Source: CAITSH01 sp025356665
Lineage (GTDB): Bacteria; Pseudomonadota; Gammaproteobacteria; Burkholderiales; SG8-39
Length of the DNA stretch: 64,000 nucleotides
Direction: 5' to 3'
Assembly: GCA_025356665.1 (NCBI GenBank)
Contig: JANXRV010000157.1
Span: 1 to 64,000 of the forward strand
Below, in pieces: positions 35,508 to 44,194 of this stretch (position 1 is its first letter; each line of letters begins with the position of its first letter). Under the pieces are notes generated by a model. It made no database searches. It was not told the origin of the DNA and saw only the letters and a program-made list of their open reading frames with translations. The position numbers were made by a program, and so were the translations under genes.

Positions 35508-35965
35508 GACCGGGTACCCGCTGCGCCCAGGCGGATCATGGCGCCGGCAAGTCCATCCTGGATGACCTTGCCTTGATGATTCACCAGTTTAAACCGTCGG
35601 TCGATAATGGCACGCCTGCCGTCCGAGGTAATACGCTTGGCGACGATTTCCGTCTCGGTATGCAGCGTGTCACCGACCACGATGGGCGCGTGGTAGCGCC
35701 ATTCCTGGATACCGGTTGCTGCAATCACCTCGTCGGCGAATTCGGGCAGGTGTGTCGCCATGCCCATCACCAGCAGGATACCGAAAGGCCCGTGCAGCAT
35801 GCGCTGGCCAATCGGTGTTTTTTTCGCAAACTCGGCGTCGGCATGTATCGGGTGCCAGTCGCCGGTCAGCATGCATGAGAGCGACAAATCGGTTTCGGTG
35901 ATAGTCCGCCCAGGGCCCTCGAAGCGGGCACCGACGACGAGGTCGTCGTAGGCAATCGAGCTCAT
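35504..35965 (-). CDS. MaoC-family hot-dog hydratase
   Basis: This 153-residue protein has the MaoC dehydratase signature around GDWHPIHADAEFAKKTPIGQRMLHG (in parts: GDWHPIHAD and MLHGPFGILL), with the catalytic Asp/His pair in place near residues 35-40. It should add water across the enoyl-CoA double bond or act on a related 3-hydroxyacyl-CoA. AAGGAG precedes ATG 35965. The overlap with the synthetase shows coupled translation. The gene stands between the enolase-superfamily and synthetase genes. Confidence 0.9.
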   Translation of the reverse strand: MSSIAYDDLVVGARFEGPGRTITETDLSLSCMLTGDWHPIHADAEFAKKTPIGQRMLHGPFGILLVMGMATHLPEFADEVIAATGIQEWRYHAPIVVGDTLHTETEIVAKRITSDGRRAIIDRRFKLVNHQGKVIQDGLAGAMIRLGAAGTRS

Positions 35966-35999
35966 GGCTGCTCCTTGCAAAAGTGAAACCGAATGTCGA

Positions 36000-37085
36000 T
36001 CATGACGCCAATCTTTGCAGCGCGCCCCAGTCGACCAGCGAAGCCAGCGATGCGGCCTCGGGCAACTCAATGGCGCCGCCGATGATATCCGGCATGCCGG
36101 TGACGATTTGTTCGGTCATGGCGAGATACCAGGTGAGCTCCGCCGGCAAGCCGGATGTGGGCAGCGTTGATGCGAACTGCAACGCGGCCAGCGTGCCAAG
36201 GGCGCTCTCACCCATCAGCCCGGCGACCATGGCACAGCCCGCGGGTGCGACGATCCGCTGCATGGCACGCACATCGGACAGGCCGAAGCGACCGGGCTTG
36301 AGACTCAGCGCGCGCGCCTGGCGTTCAAGGAACAAAGCTGCGTCGCGTCGCGTCGCGCAGCCAAAATCGACCAGCAACGAGACAGGGCTGTCCTGCTGCA
36401 ACTTGCGAAAGGCCTCATCGGGCACGAGTGCGCAAGGATCCTCCACCATCGCAGCTCCAGCATCGGCCATCGCACGCACATAGTCCCGCGCCTGGTCAAA
36501 GCGGTAGGCACCGTTGGCATCGACATACAGGCGCACCGCATCGCCCACCGCCGCGCGGATTTCGCGCATGCCGGCAATATCGACTTCCACCCCCTGCCCA
36601 CCCTTGATCTTGAGCGTGCCAAAGCCGTAACGGTCCACCATTCGCGCCGCTTCATCAGCCATGGCGGCTGGCGCCTGGCGCGTCACCGCCCAGGACAGCT
36701 CGACCTTGCGCCGGCCACCCCACTCCCGCCAAAGCGCCTTACCAGCCGCGTTGGCGTGCAGATCCCAGCAAGCGTTATCGACCAGTGTCTTGGCTGCCTG
36801 GTTCTCGGGAATACCATCCAGGGCAGAGCGCACCTCCTCCGGATCATCCAGATCCAGCATTTTAATGCGCGGCAGGAACACCTCTTCGATAGAGGCAATC
36901 AGACTGCGTGCGGTGACGCCGCACCAGGTGGGCTTGACCGTGATCTCGGCGACACCGACGGCACCGCTGTCGCTTTGCAAACGCAGCAGCACCAATGGCG
37001 CCGCCTCCTCTACGATATCGCTCCAACGCACAGGCCGGTCATAGGGCAGGCGGTAGGCGTGCAGCGAAGCGTTGGCGAGGCGCAT
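36000..37085 (-). CDS. Enolase-superfamily (mandelate racemase / muconate lactonizing) enzyme
   Basis: The protein has 361 residues: an N-terminal capping domain and a TIM-barrel. The base motif is the KIKGG stretch with KxK near residue 160, metal ligands come in VDANGAY, EDPCAL and VDFGC, and a later Lys is in SLKPGRFG. This matches the muconate-lactonizing subgroup, which does cycloisomerisation, racemisation or dehydration through an enediolate. The substrate is unknown. The ATG at 37085 lies four bases after a Bug stop. A dienelactone hydrolase gene in the same cluster raises the possibility of lactone chemistry. Confidence 0.9.
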   Translation of the reverse strand: MRLANASLHAYRLPYDRPVRWSDIVEEAAPLVLLRLQSDSGAVGVAEITVKPTWCGVTARSLIASIEEVFLPRIKMLDLDDPEEVRSALDGIPENQAAKTLVDNACWDLHANAAGKALWREWGGRRKVELSWAVTRQAPAAMADEAARMVDRYGFGTLKIKGGQGVEVDIAGMREIRAAVGDAVRLYVDANGAYRFDQARDYVRAMADAGAAMVEDPCALVPDEAFRKLQQDSPVSLLVDFGCATRRDAALFLERQARALSLKPGRFGLSDVRAMQRIVAPAGCAMVAGLMGESALGTLAALQFASTLPTSGLPAELTWYLAMTEQIVTGMPDIIGGAIELPEAASLASLVDWGALQRLAS

Positions 37086-37089
37086 ACCT

Positions 37090-38070
37090 TCAGTCGGCCT
37101 TGGCGCCGGAGGCGCGAATAAGCCGGCCCCATCGCGGCGACTCCTCTGCAACAAAGGCGGTCAATTGTTCCGGGGTCATGAATTTCGGTTCAGCACCCAG
37201 TTGCGCAAGCTTTTCGCGAATGTCCGGCTGGCGCAGGATTTTTTCAATTTCCGTGCTGAGCCTGGCTATGATCTCGCGCGGAACACCGCGGGGTGCGAAC
37301 AAGCCGTACCAGGCCAGCACCTCGAAGTCCTTGTATCCGGATTCGGCCACCGTCGGCACGTCGGCGGCAAGCGGGCTGCGCGTCGCACTGCTGATGGCTA
37401 AGGCGCGCAGCTTTCCGGCACGGACCTGGGGCAGCACGGAAGGCAGCGTAAAAAATAGGAATGTGATGTCGCCAGAAAGCACGCCGGTGACGGCCTCGGG
37501 GCCGCTTTTGTAGGGAACGTGGCTGATGTCGACGCGCGCCATGCTCTTCAACTGTTCTGCGGCAAGATGGCCGGAGGTGCCGTTGCCGGCGGAAGAATAA
37601 TTAAGCTGGTTGGGTTTGGTTCGTGCCAGTTGCACCAGTTGTTCCACCGAGCTAACGGGCAACGCGGCGTTGACCACCAATAAGTTGGGTGCCACGGCGA
37701 GCATGGCAACCGGCGGTACATCGCGCATCGGATCGTAATTGAGGTTCTTGTACAGGTGCGGACCGACCGAATGCGTCGGGCTGCCGCTCATCAGCAGCGT
37801 GTAGCCGTCCGCCGCGGAACGGGCAACCATTTCCGCACCAAGATGCCCGCCGACGCCGGGCTTGTTGTCGACAATGACCGGCTGCCCGAGCGCCGGCGAT
37901 AGGCGTTCGGCGATCAGCCGCGCCACAATGTCTGCCGCGCCGCCGGCGCCAGACGAGGCGATGATTTTCACCGGCTTGGCCGGCCACGTTTGTGCCAACG
38001 CAGGTGCCGGCGCGAGCAGCAGCGATGACAGGACCAGGGCACAGACGAATGCGGTCGTGATGTATTTCAT
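37090..38070 (-). CDS. Bug/TctC-family periplasmic solute-binding protein
   Basis: The protein has 326 residues, a signal peptide MKYITTAFVCALVLSSLLL ending ALAQ, then WPAKPVKIIASSGAGGAADIVAR, NKPGVGGHLGAE, ADGYTLLM, HVPYKSGPEAVTGVLSGD and AADVPTVAESG. GGAGA stands about eight bases before ATG 38070. It is followed within four bases by the enolase-superfamily gene, suggesting co-expression and perhaps a common ligand. Confidence 0.93.
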   Translation of the reverse strand: MKYITTAFVCALVLSSLLLAPAPALAQTWPAKPVKIIASSGAGGAADIVARLIAERLSPALGQPVIVDNKPGVGGHLGAEMVARSAADGYTLLMSGSPTHSVGPHLYKNLNYDPMRDVPPVAMLAVAPNLLVVNAALPVSSVEQLVQLARTKPNQLNYSSAGNGTSGHLAAEQLKSMARVDISHVPYKSGPEAVTGVLSGDITFLFFTLPSVLPQVRAGKLRALAISSATRSPLAADVPTVAESGYKDFEVLAWYGLFAPRGVPREIIARLSTEIEKILRQPDIREKLAQLGAEPKFMTPEQLTAFVAEESPRWGRLIRASGAKAD

Positions 38071-38099
38071 TCCAGTCTCCATATTCCTGTGGGGCGAAC

Positions 38100-39266
38100 C
38101 TAGATAATTCCCGCCGCCCGCAACGCGTCAATGCGTTCTTGCTCAAAACCGAACTGCGCAAGAACACTGTCCGTATGCTCACCCAGCGAAGGTGGTGGTG
38201 AAAAATTGCTGCGGTTGTCGCCATCGTAACGGATGGCGCGGTGCGCGGCCTTGAGCTTGCCATGTTCGGGATGGTTCATCTCATAAAACAAATCAAGGTG
38301 CTTCACCTGCGGATCGTCGGCCAATTCTTCATGGCGGCGCTCGGGCGCGAAAGGCACGTCCTCGCGCTCAAGCAGCGGCAGCCACTCATCGCGGTTGCGC
38401 ACGGCGAAGGTTTGCGCCAGCTCCCTAGCCAGGTCTTCGTAATGTTGTATCCGCTCCAGTCGCCCGGGATATTTTTCCAGCAGATCTTCGCGGCCAATGG
38501 CGCGGACCAAGCCCTGCCAGAACTTGTCCGGCGAGGACATATGCAGACCGATACGCTTGCCGTCCTTGCAGGTGACGATATAGGACTGCGAAGCCGCGGC
38601 CCGTGAGAACAAAGAGGGCGCCTCGCCGGTGGCGAACATTTGCCCCAGCGGCTCGGTGGCCATCGCAATGGTGGCTTCGAGCATGCTCACCTCCACCTTG
38701 CGTCCGCGACCGGTGCGCTCGCGCTCGACCAGCGCGCCCAGAATACCCATGCAGCCAAACACGCCGGTGAAAGCGTCGGATACCGCCGGGCCGGAAATGC
38801 GCGCATCCTCGCCCTGGTGAAACATCGACAACCAACCCGAGGCGGTCTGTCCGACGTTGTCATAGGCCGGGCGCTCAGCATAGGGGCCGCTTGAACCAAA
38901 GCCGGTGATGGAGCAATAGACCAGGCGCGGATTGATCCCCTGCAACCTTTCCGCACCCACGCCTATCTTGTCCTCCACCCCTGGCCGGACATTGATGAGC
39001 AACACATCGGCCTCGGCGACAAGTGTATCGAACACTTCTTGGCCCGCGGGCTTGGCATAGTCGAGCGTGATACTGCGTTTGTTGCGGTTGTGGCCCTGAA
39101 AGTGCGGGCTGTAGAGCCCCCCTTTGAAAGCGCGAAACGGGTCGCCGGCGCCAGGCCGTTCCACCTTGATGACATCGGCGCCAAGTTCACCGAGCAACAT
39201 GGCCGCATAAGGTGCGGTGATGAAATTGCCCAAATCGAGCACGCGTATGCCTTCGAGAACTTTCAT
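38100..39266 (-). CDS. CaiB/BaiF-family (class III) CoA-transferase
   Basis: This 388-residue enzyme moves CoA between carboxylic acids through an aspartyl-CoA mixed anhydride. The opening VLDLGNFITAPYAAMLLGELGADVIKVE is typical (in parts: PYAAMLLGELGADVIKVE), as is FKGGLYSPHFQGHNRNKRS. The catalytic Asp is likely the one in AVSDAFTGVFG near 168. The start codon overlaps the upstream hydrolase stop by four bases. It gives the cluster a second way to activate acids next to the synthetase, so two different acids, or acid and product, may be handled. Confidence 0.93.
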   Translation of the reverse strand: MKVLEGIRVLDLGNFITAPYAAMLLGELGADVIKVERPGAGDPFRAFKGGLYSPHFQGHNRNKRSITLDYAKPAGQEVFDTLVAEADVLLINVRPGVEDKIGVGAERLQGINPRLVYCSITGFGSSGPYAERPAYDNVGQTASGWLSMFHQGEDARISGPAVSDAFTGVFGCMGILGALVERERTGRGRKVEVSMLEATIAMATEPLGQMFATGEAPSLFSRAAASQSYIVTCKDGKRIGLHMSSPDKFWQGLVRAIGREDLLEKYPGRLERIQHYEDLARELAQTFAVRNRDEWLPLLEREDVPFAPERRHEELADDPQVKHLDLFYEMNHPEHGKLKAAHRAIRYDGDNRSNFSPPPSLGEHTDSVLAQFGFEQERIDALRAAGII

Positions 39267-39955
39267 TTCTTCTCCTCGGCAATACGCAGGAAGGCCAGCG
39301 TCCGCGCATGCGCATCACGAATCGTGTCGGGTTCGCCTCGCGTGTAAAACCCGTGGTCAGCCTCGGCATAGGTATGGATGGCGACGCGCCCATCGGCTTT
39401 GACTGCTTCGGCAATCTGGACAACCGCGGCGGCCGGCGCGTACTGGTCCCGCCCGCCAAAATGCATCAGCAACGGGCAGCGCAGCGTGGCCGCCTCGGCG
39501 AGGTTTTTTTCTATGCCCACCCCATAAAAGGATACGGCGGCATCAACGTCGAGTCGCGCCGCAGCGAGATAGGCAAGCTTGCCGCCAAGGCACATGCCGG
39601 CAACGAAAACACGTCCGTTAAAGCCCGGGAGGGCGCGCACGTGCGCGGCGACCCGGCCGATATCCTCAACACCCAAATCCTCGCTGAATTGCTTGAGGAA
39701 ACCAAACGCGCGCTGCATATCTTCCTTGGAGTGCGAAAGTTCCACTCCCGGCTCCAGGCGCCAGAAAAGATCGGGCGCGACGGAGAGGTATCCCTCGGCA
39801 GCGAAGCGGTCGGCCACCGCGCGTATGGCTTTGGTGATTCCGAAAATTTCCTGCAGCACGATAATGACGTGGCCGTTGGGCTGGGCAGGTTCGCTTACAT
39901 AGGCGCTGAATGTCGCACCATTTTCCGCATCGATGTGTTCGGTTCTGACGTTCAT
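39263..39955 (-). CDS. Dienelactone hydrolase family protein
   Basis: This 230-residue alpha/beta hydrolase has the thiol nucleophile elbow GMCLGG with C122, the acid D170 in GGRDQY and H201 in ADHGF, as in carboxymethylenebutenolidase. N-terminal VIIVLQEIFGI carries the Glu that gates the Cys in this family. It hydrolyses enol-lactones such as dienelactone; homologues with other esters exist. The start chosen is the ATG where the family similarity begins. It overlaps the CaiB gene by four bases. Confidence 0.9.
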   Translation of the reverse strand: MNVRTEHIDAENGATFSAYVSEPAQPNGHVIIVLQEIFGITKAIRAVADRFAAEGYLSVAPDLFWRLEPGVELSHSKEDMQRAFGFLKQFSEDLGVEDIGRVAAHVRALPGFNGRVFVAGMCLGGKLAYLAAARLDVDAAVSFYGVGIEKNLAEAATLRCPLLMHFGGRDQYAPAAAVVQIAEAVKADGRVAIHTYAEADHGFYTRGEPDTIRDAHARTLAFLRIAEEKK

Positions 39956-39977
39956 GATTTTCTTTCCGGACTGATTT

Positions 39978-41138
39978 TCAAGGCTGGTAGTTGCCGTTAA
40001 GTATTTCGCGGGCGATGGAATTGCGATGGATTTCCGTGGTGCCGTAGCCAATCGACATGCCGCGCACATCGCGGAAATGGCGCTCGTAGGGATACTCCTC
40101 AGACAGGCCGCAGGCGCCGGCGAGCTGGATGGCCTGGTTGGTGACGCGCACGGCCATTTCATTGATATACGTCTTGGTCACCGAGGTGTCGACAATGCTG
40201 CCCTGCCCGCTATCGACACGGTTCGCCGCGCGGTAGAGCAACGCGCGCGCCGCCTCGATATCAATGGCCATGTCGGCAAGCTTCCACTGCAGGCCCTGAT
40301 TGTCGGCAAGCGGCCGGCCGAACTGGTTGCGATCCTTGACGTGCGCCACGACACTGTTAAAGGCGGCCTCGGCCACGCCAAGGCAGATCGGCGGGTTGCC
40401 GGTGATGCGGTCCGCGTCCAGGACCCTGAGCAAATCGCGCATACGGCCCGCGGGCAACAACAGGTTTGCCGCCGGAATGCGGCAATCCTGGAAAACCAAC
40501 TCGGCCATGCCGGTGCCGCGCAAGCCCAGCAGGTCGATGTGCTTGCCAATGGTGAAGCCCGGGGTGTCGCGCTCGATAAGCAAGGCGCCCACGCCACGCA
40601 TGCCCGGTGCCGCATCAAGGCGCACCAGCACCAGAAACAGGTCTGAAACCTGCGCTCCGGTGCACCACAGCTTGCTGCCGTTGACGACATAGTGATCACC
40701 ATCGAGCACCGCCCTGGTCTGTACATTGCCCACGTCCGAACCGGCGTTGGGTTCGGACATGCTCCAGGCCGCCAGCAGTTCGCCCTTGGCGAAACGCGGC
40801 AGGTAGCGCGCTTTTTGTTCGGGGCTGCCGATTTCCAGGATCGCCCTCGGCGTCGCGCCGTCAGTGCACGAAAACAAAATGGCGGTGTTGGCACATGCGC
40901 GTGCGAGCTCCTCCACGATCAGCACGGTTTCAAGCAAGCCGAGCTCGCTGCCGCCGTGGGCCTCTGGCATGAACACGCCGGTGTAACCGTGTTGGGCAAG
41001 GATCTTGATATTTTTGATCGGCGGCTTGTATTCGCGATCCGCTGCGGCGGCGCCAGGCGCAAAATGTTCCGCCGCAAGCGCCCGCACGGTGTCGCGAATC
41101 AGACGTTGTTCTTCATTGAGTTCAAACATCGCGGTCAT
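39978..41138 (-). CDS. Acyl-CoA dehydrogenase
   Basis: This 386-residue enzyme, a paralogue of the one at 31730, has SMSEPNAGSDVGNVQT near 130, NGSKLWCTGAQVSDLF near 155 and ACGLSEEYPYERHFRD near 340. At the usual catalytic-base position it reads GYGTTEIHR rather than YEGTSEI, so the base may come from a different helix, as in some branched-chain or IVD-type enzymes. MFELNEEQ three residues in is an alternative start. It is upstream of the dienelactone hydrolase, 22 bases away. Confidence 0.92.
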   Translation of the reverse strand: MTAMFELNEEQRLIRDTVRALAAEHFAPGAAAADREYKPPIKNIKILAQHGYTGVFMPEAHGGSELGLLETVLIVEELARACANTAILFSCTDGATPRAILEIGSPEQKARYLPRFAKGELLAAWSMSEPNAGSDVGNVQTRAVLDGDHYVVNGSKLWCTGAQVSDLFLVLVRLDAAPGMRGVGALLIERDTPGFTIGKHIDLLGLRGTGMAELVFQDCRIPAANLLLPAGRMRDLLRVLDADRITGNPPICLGVAEAAFNSVVAHVKDRNQFGRPLADNQGLQWKLADMAIDIEAARALLYRAANRVDSGQGSIVDTSVTKTYINEMAVRVTNQAIQLAGACGLSEEYPYERHFRDVRGMSIGYGTTEIHRNSIAREILNGNYQP

Positions 41139-41187
41139 GGATTAAAACGCTCCAAAAATAGTTGTTCACCGAACCCGGGCCACGCAC

Positions 41188-41211
41188 CTACTCACCTACT
41201 CACCTACTCAC
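41188..41211. repeat. Perfect 8-bp tandem repeat, three units
   Basis: CTACTCAC repeated three times with no mismatch, starting just outside the stop of the Bug gene (41204) and running through it. It lies about 50 bases upstream of the acyl-CoA dehydrogenase start. Confidence 0.75.
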
Positions 41212-42169
41212 CCTTGGCACCGGTGGTTTTGATGATGCGGGTATAGGTTCCGGCTTCTTTTTTCATGAAAGCGGCGAACTCATCGGGCGTCGAGGGCGCC
41301 GCGAGGCGCGCGCGCACGTCAGGCTGATTGAGCGCACGCGCCACCTCGTGGCTCATGCGGGCGACAATATCTTTCGACGTTCCGGCGGGAAAGGCAGAAC
41401 CATACCAAGTCATAAACACAAATTCGGGCAGGCCCGATTCAGACACTGTGGGAATTTCGGGCGCGGCCCCCTGACGCTTGGGGCTGGAAACGGCCAGCCC
41501 GGCAAGTTTTCCGGCCTTGATATGCGGCAACCCCGAGGATATTCCGGTAAACATCACATCCACCTGCCCGGCTACGACGTCGGTCACCGCCGGCGCCACC
41601 CCCTTATACGGCACATGGGTGAGGTCGGTGCCGGACAAGCTCTTGAACCATTCCATCGCAAGGTAATGCGGCGTACCGTTGCCGATGGACGCGTAATTGA
41701 GTTTGCCCGGCTGCGCTTTGGCCAGCGCAATCAGGTCACCCACAGACTTGATTTGCAGCGCGGGTTTGGCGATCAGCACAAAGGGCACGAACACGAGTTG
41801 GCTGACCGGTTCGAAGTCTTTCAGCGAGTCATAAGGCAGCTTGGGGAAGAAATTGGGGTTGATCGCGTGCGAGTCGGTGATCATGCCGAAGGTGTGGCCA
41901 TCGGGCGCCGCCTTGGCCAGCATCTCGGTGCCAATGATGGTGCTGGCGCCGGGCTTGTTGTCGACCACGACGGCCTGACCCAGGCTCTCGGCCAGCTTGG
42001 GTGCGATGAGCCTTGCCACGATGTCTGTCCCCCCACCTGGCGGGTAGGGGACGATAAAGCGTATCGACTTGGACGGCCAGCCCTGCGCCGCCGCCCCACC
42101 CACAGTGACGAACAGGAATGCCACAGCGGAAAAAAACCCGCAGACGAACTTACCAACGCTAACAATCAT
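41204..42169 (-). CDS. Bug/TctC-family periplasmic solute-binding protein
   Basis: The protein has 321 residues, a signal peptide (VGKFVCGFFSAVAFLF to GAAA), then WPSKSIRFIVPYPPGGGTDIVAR, NKPGASTIIG, PDGHTFGM, HVPYKGVAPAVTDVVAGQ and APEIPTVSESG. AAGGAGGAGG is before ATG 42169. Its stop is inside an octamer tandem repeat. It is the first transporter-type gene after the citryl-CoA lyase-like gene in the operon. Confidence 0.93.
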   Translation of the reverse strand: MIVSVGKFVCGFFSAVAFLFVTVGGAAAQGWPSKSIRFIVPYPPGGGTDIVARLIAPKLAESLGQAVVVDNKPGASTIIGTEMLAKAAPDGHTFGMITDSHAINPNFFPKLPYDSLKDFEPVSQLVFVPFVLIAKPALQIKSVGDLIALAKAQPGKLNYASIGNGTPHYLAMEWFKSLSGTDLTHVPYKGVAPAVTDVVAGQVDVMFTGISSGLPHIKAGKLAGLAVSSPKRQGAAPEIPTVSESGLPEFVFMTWYGSAFPAGTSKDIVARMSHEVARALNQPDVRARLAAPSTPDEFAAFMKKEAGTYTRIIKTTGAKGE

Positions 42170-42207
42170 GACTCACCTCCTCCTTGGTACCACCACGCCA
42201 CGCGGTT

Positions 42208-42990
42208 TTATTTTTTTGTACGGGCGTACTCACTGGCCTCTTCTTCGGCCCGCATCCAGATTTCCTTGGCGATAGGCTCGCTCTGCTCTTCTACTAGGTG
42301 CCCCACCAAGCCGACCGCGCGCCCGATCACGGCGATGCCGCGCGCGGCTTTCCAGGATATGCCCAGCTCGCAGCAAATGGCGCCGATAGCACCTGTCGCA
42401 TTAATCGGCAAAGGCCTCTTATAGACGCGCTCAGCCTCGGCAGCGATGGCCTCCATCAGTGCAATGTAACGGCCACGCAGGCCATTCTCGCCGGCGATCT
42501 CGAACAAACGCGGCGCGCGCGGGTCGACCGGTTTGTGCAGATTATGTCCGATGCCGGGGAGGATGGCGCCGCGCGCCTTATGATCAGCGACGATACGCGC
42601 CGCAACCGGCGCAAGATCGGCGGCAGGATCGACGGGCAGAGACTCGTGCAGAATGCGCGCAGCACCCTCCGCCGTTCCAGCGAAGGTCGTGCCCATCCCG
42701 CACAAGCCGGCGGCCACGGCCGCCTGCAAAGACTCGGGCGCACCCATATAGATGAGTCGGCTGGCAATGGCCATGGGCGTCAGGCCGTGCTCAACGAGCG
42801 TGACGAGTATGGCGTTAAAGACCGTCGATTGCTGCGGTGTGGGCAGCTTGCCGAGAATCTCCAGGAAAGCCATATCACCCAGATTGAGCTTGCCGAGAAT
42901 CTCGCCGGGAAGATCCAGGCCCTTCACGGTGATGCGGTCGGTTGTGCTCCATCCCATTGCGCTTTTCAGCGGTACCGGCGTTCTTGCCAT
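42208..42990 (-). CDS. Citryl-CoA lyase-like (citrate synthase fold) protein
   Basis: This 260-residue protein is a short citrate-synthase-fold protein matching the citryl-CoA lyase group. The active-site stretch reads LPGIGHNLHKPVDPR with H149 (citrate synthase has PGFGH), and GHLVEE is near residue 233. It should cleave a beta-hydroxyacyl-CoA into acetyl-CoA and an oxoacid, for example a citryl- or citramalyl-type CoA. An AAGGAG ribosome site directly abuts four tandem octamers. It is the first gene of the 12-kb catabolic cluster and divergent from LysR. Confidence 0.88.
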   Translation of the reverse strand: MARTPVPLKSAMGWSTTDRITVKGLDLPGEILGKLNLGDMAFLEILGKLPTPQQSTVFNAILVTLVEHGLTPMAIASRLIYMGAPESLQAAVAAGLCGMGTTFAGTAEGAARILHESLPVDPAADLAPVAARIVADHKARGAILPGIGHNLHKPVDPRAPRLFEIAGENGLRGRYIALMEAIAAEAERVYKRPLPINATGAIGAICCELGISWKAARGIAVIGRAVGLVGHLVEEQSEPIAKEIWMRAEEEASEYARTKK

Positions 42991-43002
42991 GCTGCCCTCT
43001 CC

Positions 43003-43034
43003 TTGGTTTCTTGGTTTCTTGGTTTCTTGGTTTA
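43003..43034. repeat. 8-bp tandem repeat abutting the citryl-CoA lyase ribosome site
   Basis: TTGGTTTC four times (the last unit ends in A). On the minus strand this is GAAACCAA tandem units running straight into AAGGAG, 12 bases before the ATG at 42990. Confidence 0.8.
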
Positions 43035-43190
43035 TTCACTGCCCGCGATTTCGGCGGCGCTCTGTTTTCGCTTGTCGCTTGTTCACCACGATGTTCCTGC
43101 GGCCTTGCTGCATTTGACCAGCAACCTTGAACAATAGAAACTGCGGCTTAATTTGTCCAATTGATATTAGCCATGAGAAGTATGTGAAAT

Positions 43191-44144
43191 ATGAATATTC
43201 AAACTTTCGATCTTAACCTGTTGCTGGCCTTTGACGCGCTCCTGCGCGAGCGCAACGTCACGCGTGCCGGCGCGCGTATCGGCCTGACGCAGCCCTCCAT
43301 GAGCAACGCGCTAACCCGGCTGCGCAAGCTTTGCGATGACCCGCTGTTTGTGCGCACCCGGGCGGGCATGGAACCGACGCCGCTGGCGCAAAAGCTCGCC
43401 GGACCCGTACAGCAAGGGCTAGAGACGCTGAAAATAGGACTGGAGCAGCCCTTCGGTTTCGATCCGGCCAAATCAGCTCGCACGTTCAGGCTGGTCATGT
43501 CGGATATCGCGGAAATCACCGTCCTGCCACGCCTCATGGCCGCCCTGAAGCGGGCGGCGCCGGAGGTGAACATCGTCGCCACGCAGGTTCCGCGCGAAAG
43601 GTTTCGTTCGGTACTCGAAAACGGCGAAGCCGACCTGGCACTTGGCAACCTGCCAGAACTAAAAAGCGGCTTTTACCAGCAGCGCCTGTTTCACGATCAC
43701 TACGTCTGCCTCGCCCGCCGCGATCATCCCGACATCGGCGAGCGGCTCAGCCTGCGCCAGTATCTGCAAGGTTCCCACGTCCAGGTCAGCACCAGCGTGG
43801 GCGACACCATGATCGATCGCGAACTGACAAAACGCGGTTTGCAAAGGCGCATCGCACTACAGGTGCCACATTTTTTGGTGGTCACGGTCATCGTCATGAA
43901 CTGCGACCTGCTGGTCACCATTCCGTACACGGTGGTGAGTCTGTTGCGCGCCATGGACCGCGTGAAAGTGATGAAACTGCCCTTTCGTATTCCGGACGCT
44001 AACGTACGGCAGTTCTGGCACCAGCGTTATCACCACGATCCGGCCAACCGCTGGCTGCGCCGGTTGATCGCGGAAGTCTTTTTGGACGTAACCAGAACAG
44101 GCACAGGCGCAGGCGCGGCTCACCGGGTGAGCCTAGACACATAG
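43191..44144 (+). CDS. LysR-family transcriptional regulator
   Basis: This 317-residue protein has an N-terminal winged helix-turn-helix (LLAFDALLRERNVTRAGARIGLTQPSMSNALTRLR in parts: RNVTRAGARIGLTQPSMSN near 25-43) and a C-terminal effector domain of the aromatic/NodD-like type. It is divergent from the citryl-CoA lyase gene with a 200-base AT-rich gap that would hold its binding sites; I did not assign a specific T-N11-A box. It is the only regulator in or next to the catabolic cluster and the likely controller of it, with a CoA-pathway intermediate as effector. Confidence 0.93.
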   Translation: MNIQTFDLNLLLAFDALLRERNVTRAGARIGLTQPSMSNALTRLRKLCDDPLFVRTRAGMEPTPLAQKLAGPVQQGLETLKIGLEQPFGFDPAKSARTFRLVMSDIAEITVLPRLMAALKRAAPEVNIVATQVPRERFRSVLENGEADLALGNLPELKSGFYQQRLFHDHYVCLARRDHPDIGERLSLRQYLQGSHVQVSTSVGDTMIDRELTKRGLQRRIALQVPHFLVVTVIVMNCDLLVTIPYTVVSLLRAMDRVKVMKLPFRIPDANVRQFWHQRYHHDPANRWLRRLIAEVFLDVTRTGTGAGAAHRVSLDT

Positions 44145-44167
44145 ACGCATAGACGCATAAACACATA
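44136..44167. repeat. 8-bp tandem repeat at the LysR stop codon
   Basis: Units GACACATA, GACGCATA, GACGCATA and AACACATA, with the LysR stop (44142-44144) inside. Followed by the convergent EF-hand gene ending at 44195. Confidence 0.75.
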
Positions 44168-44194
44168 GAACTTCAGACCGCCAGTCACGAAGTG

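Noticed and set aside
36336..36358. Tandem GCGTC repeats
   Set aside because: They lie inside the enolase-superfamily gene and code for an ordinary Arg/Thr-Asp stretch; no sign of an independent element.
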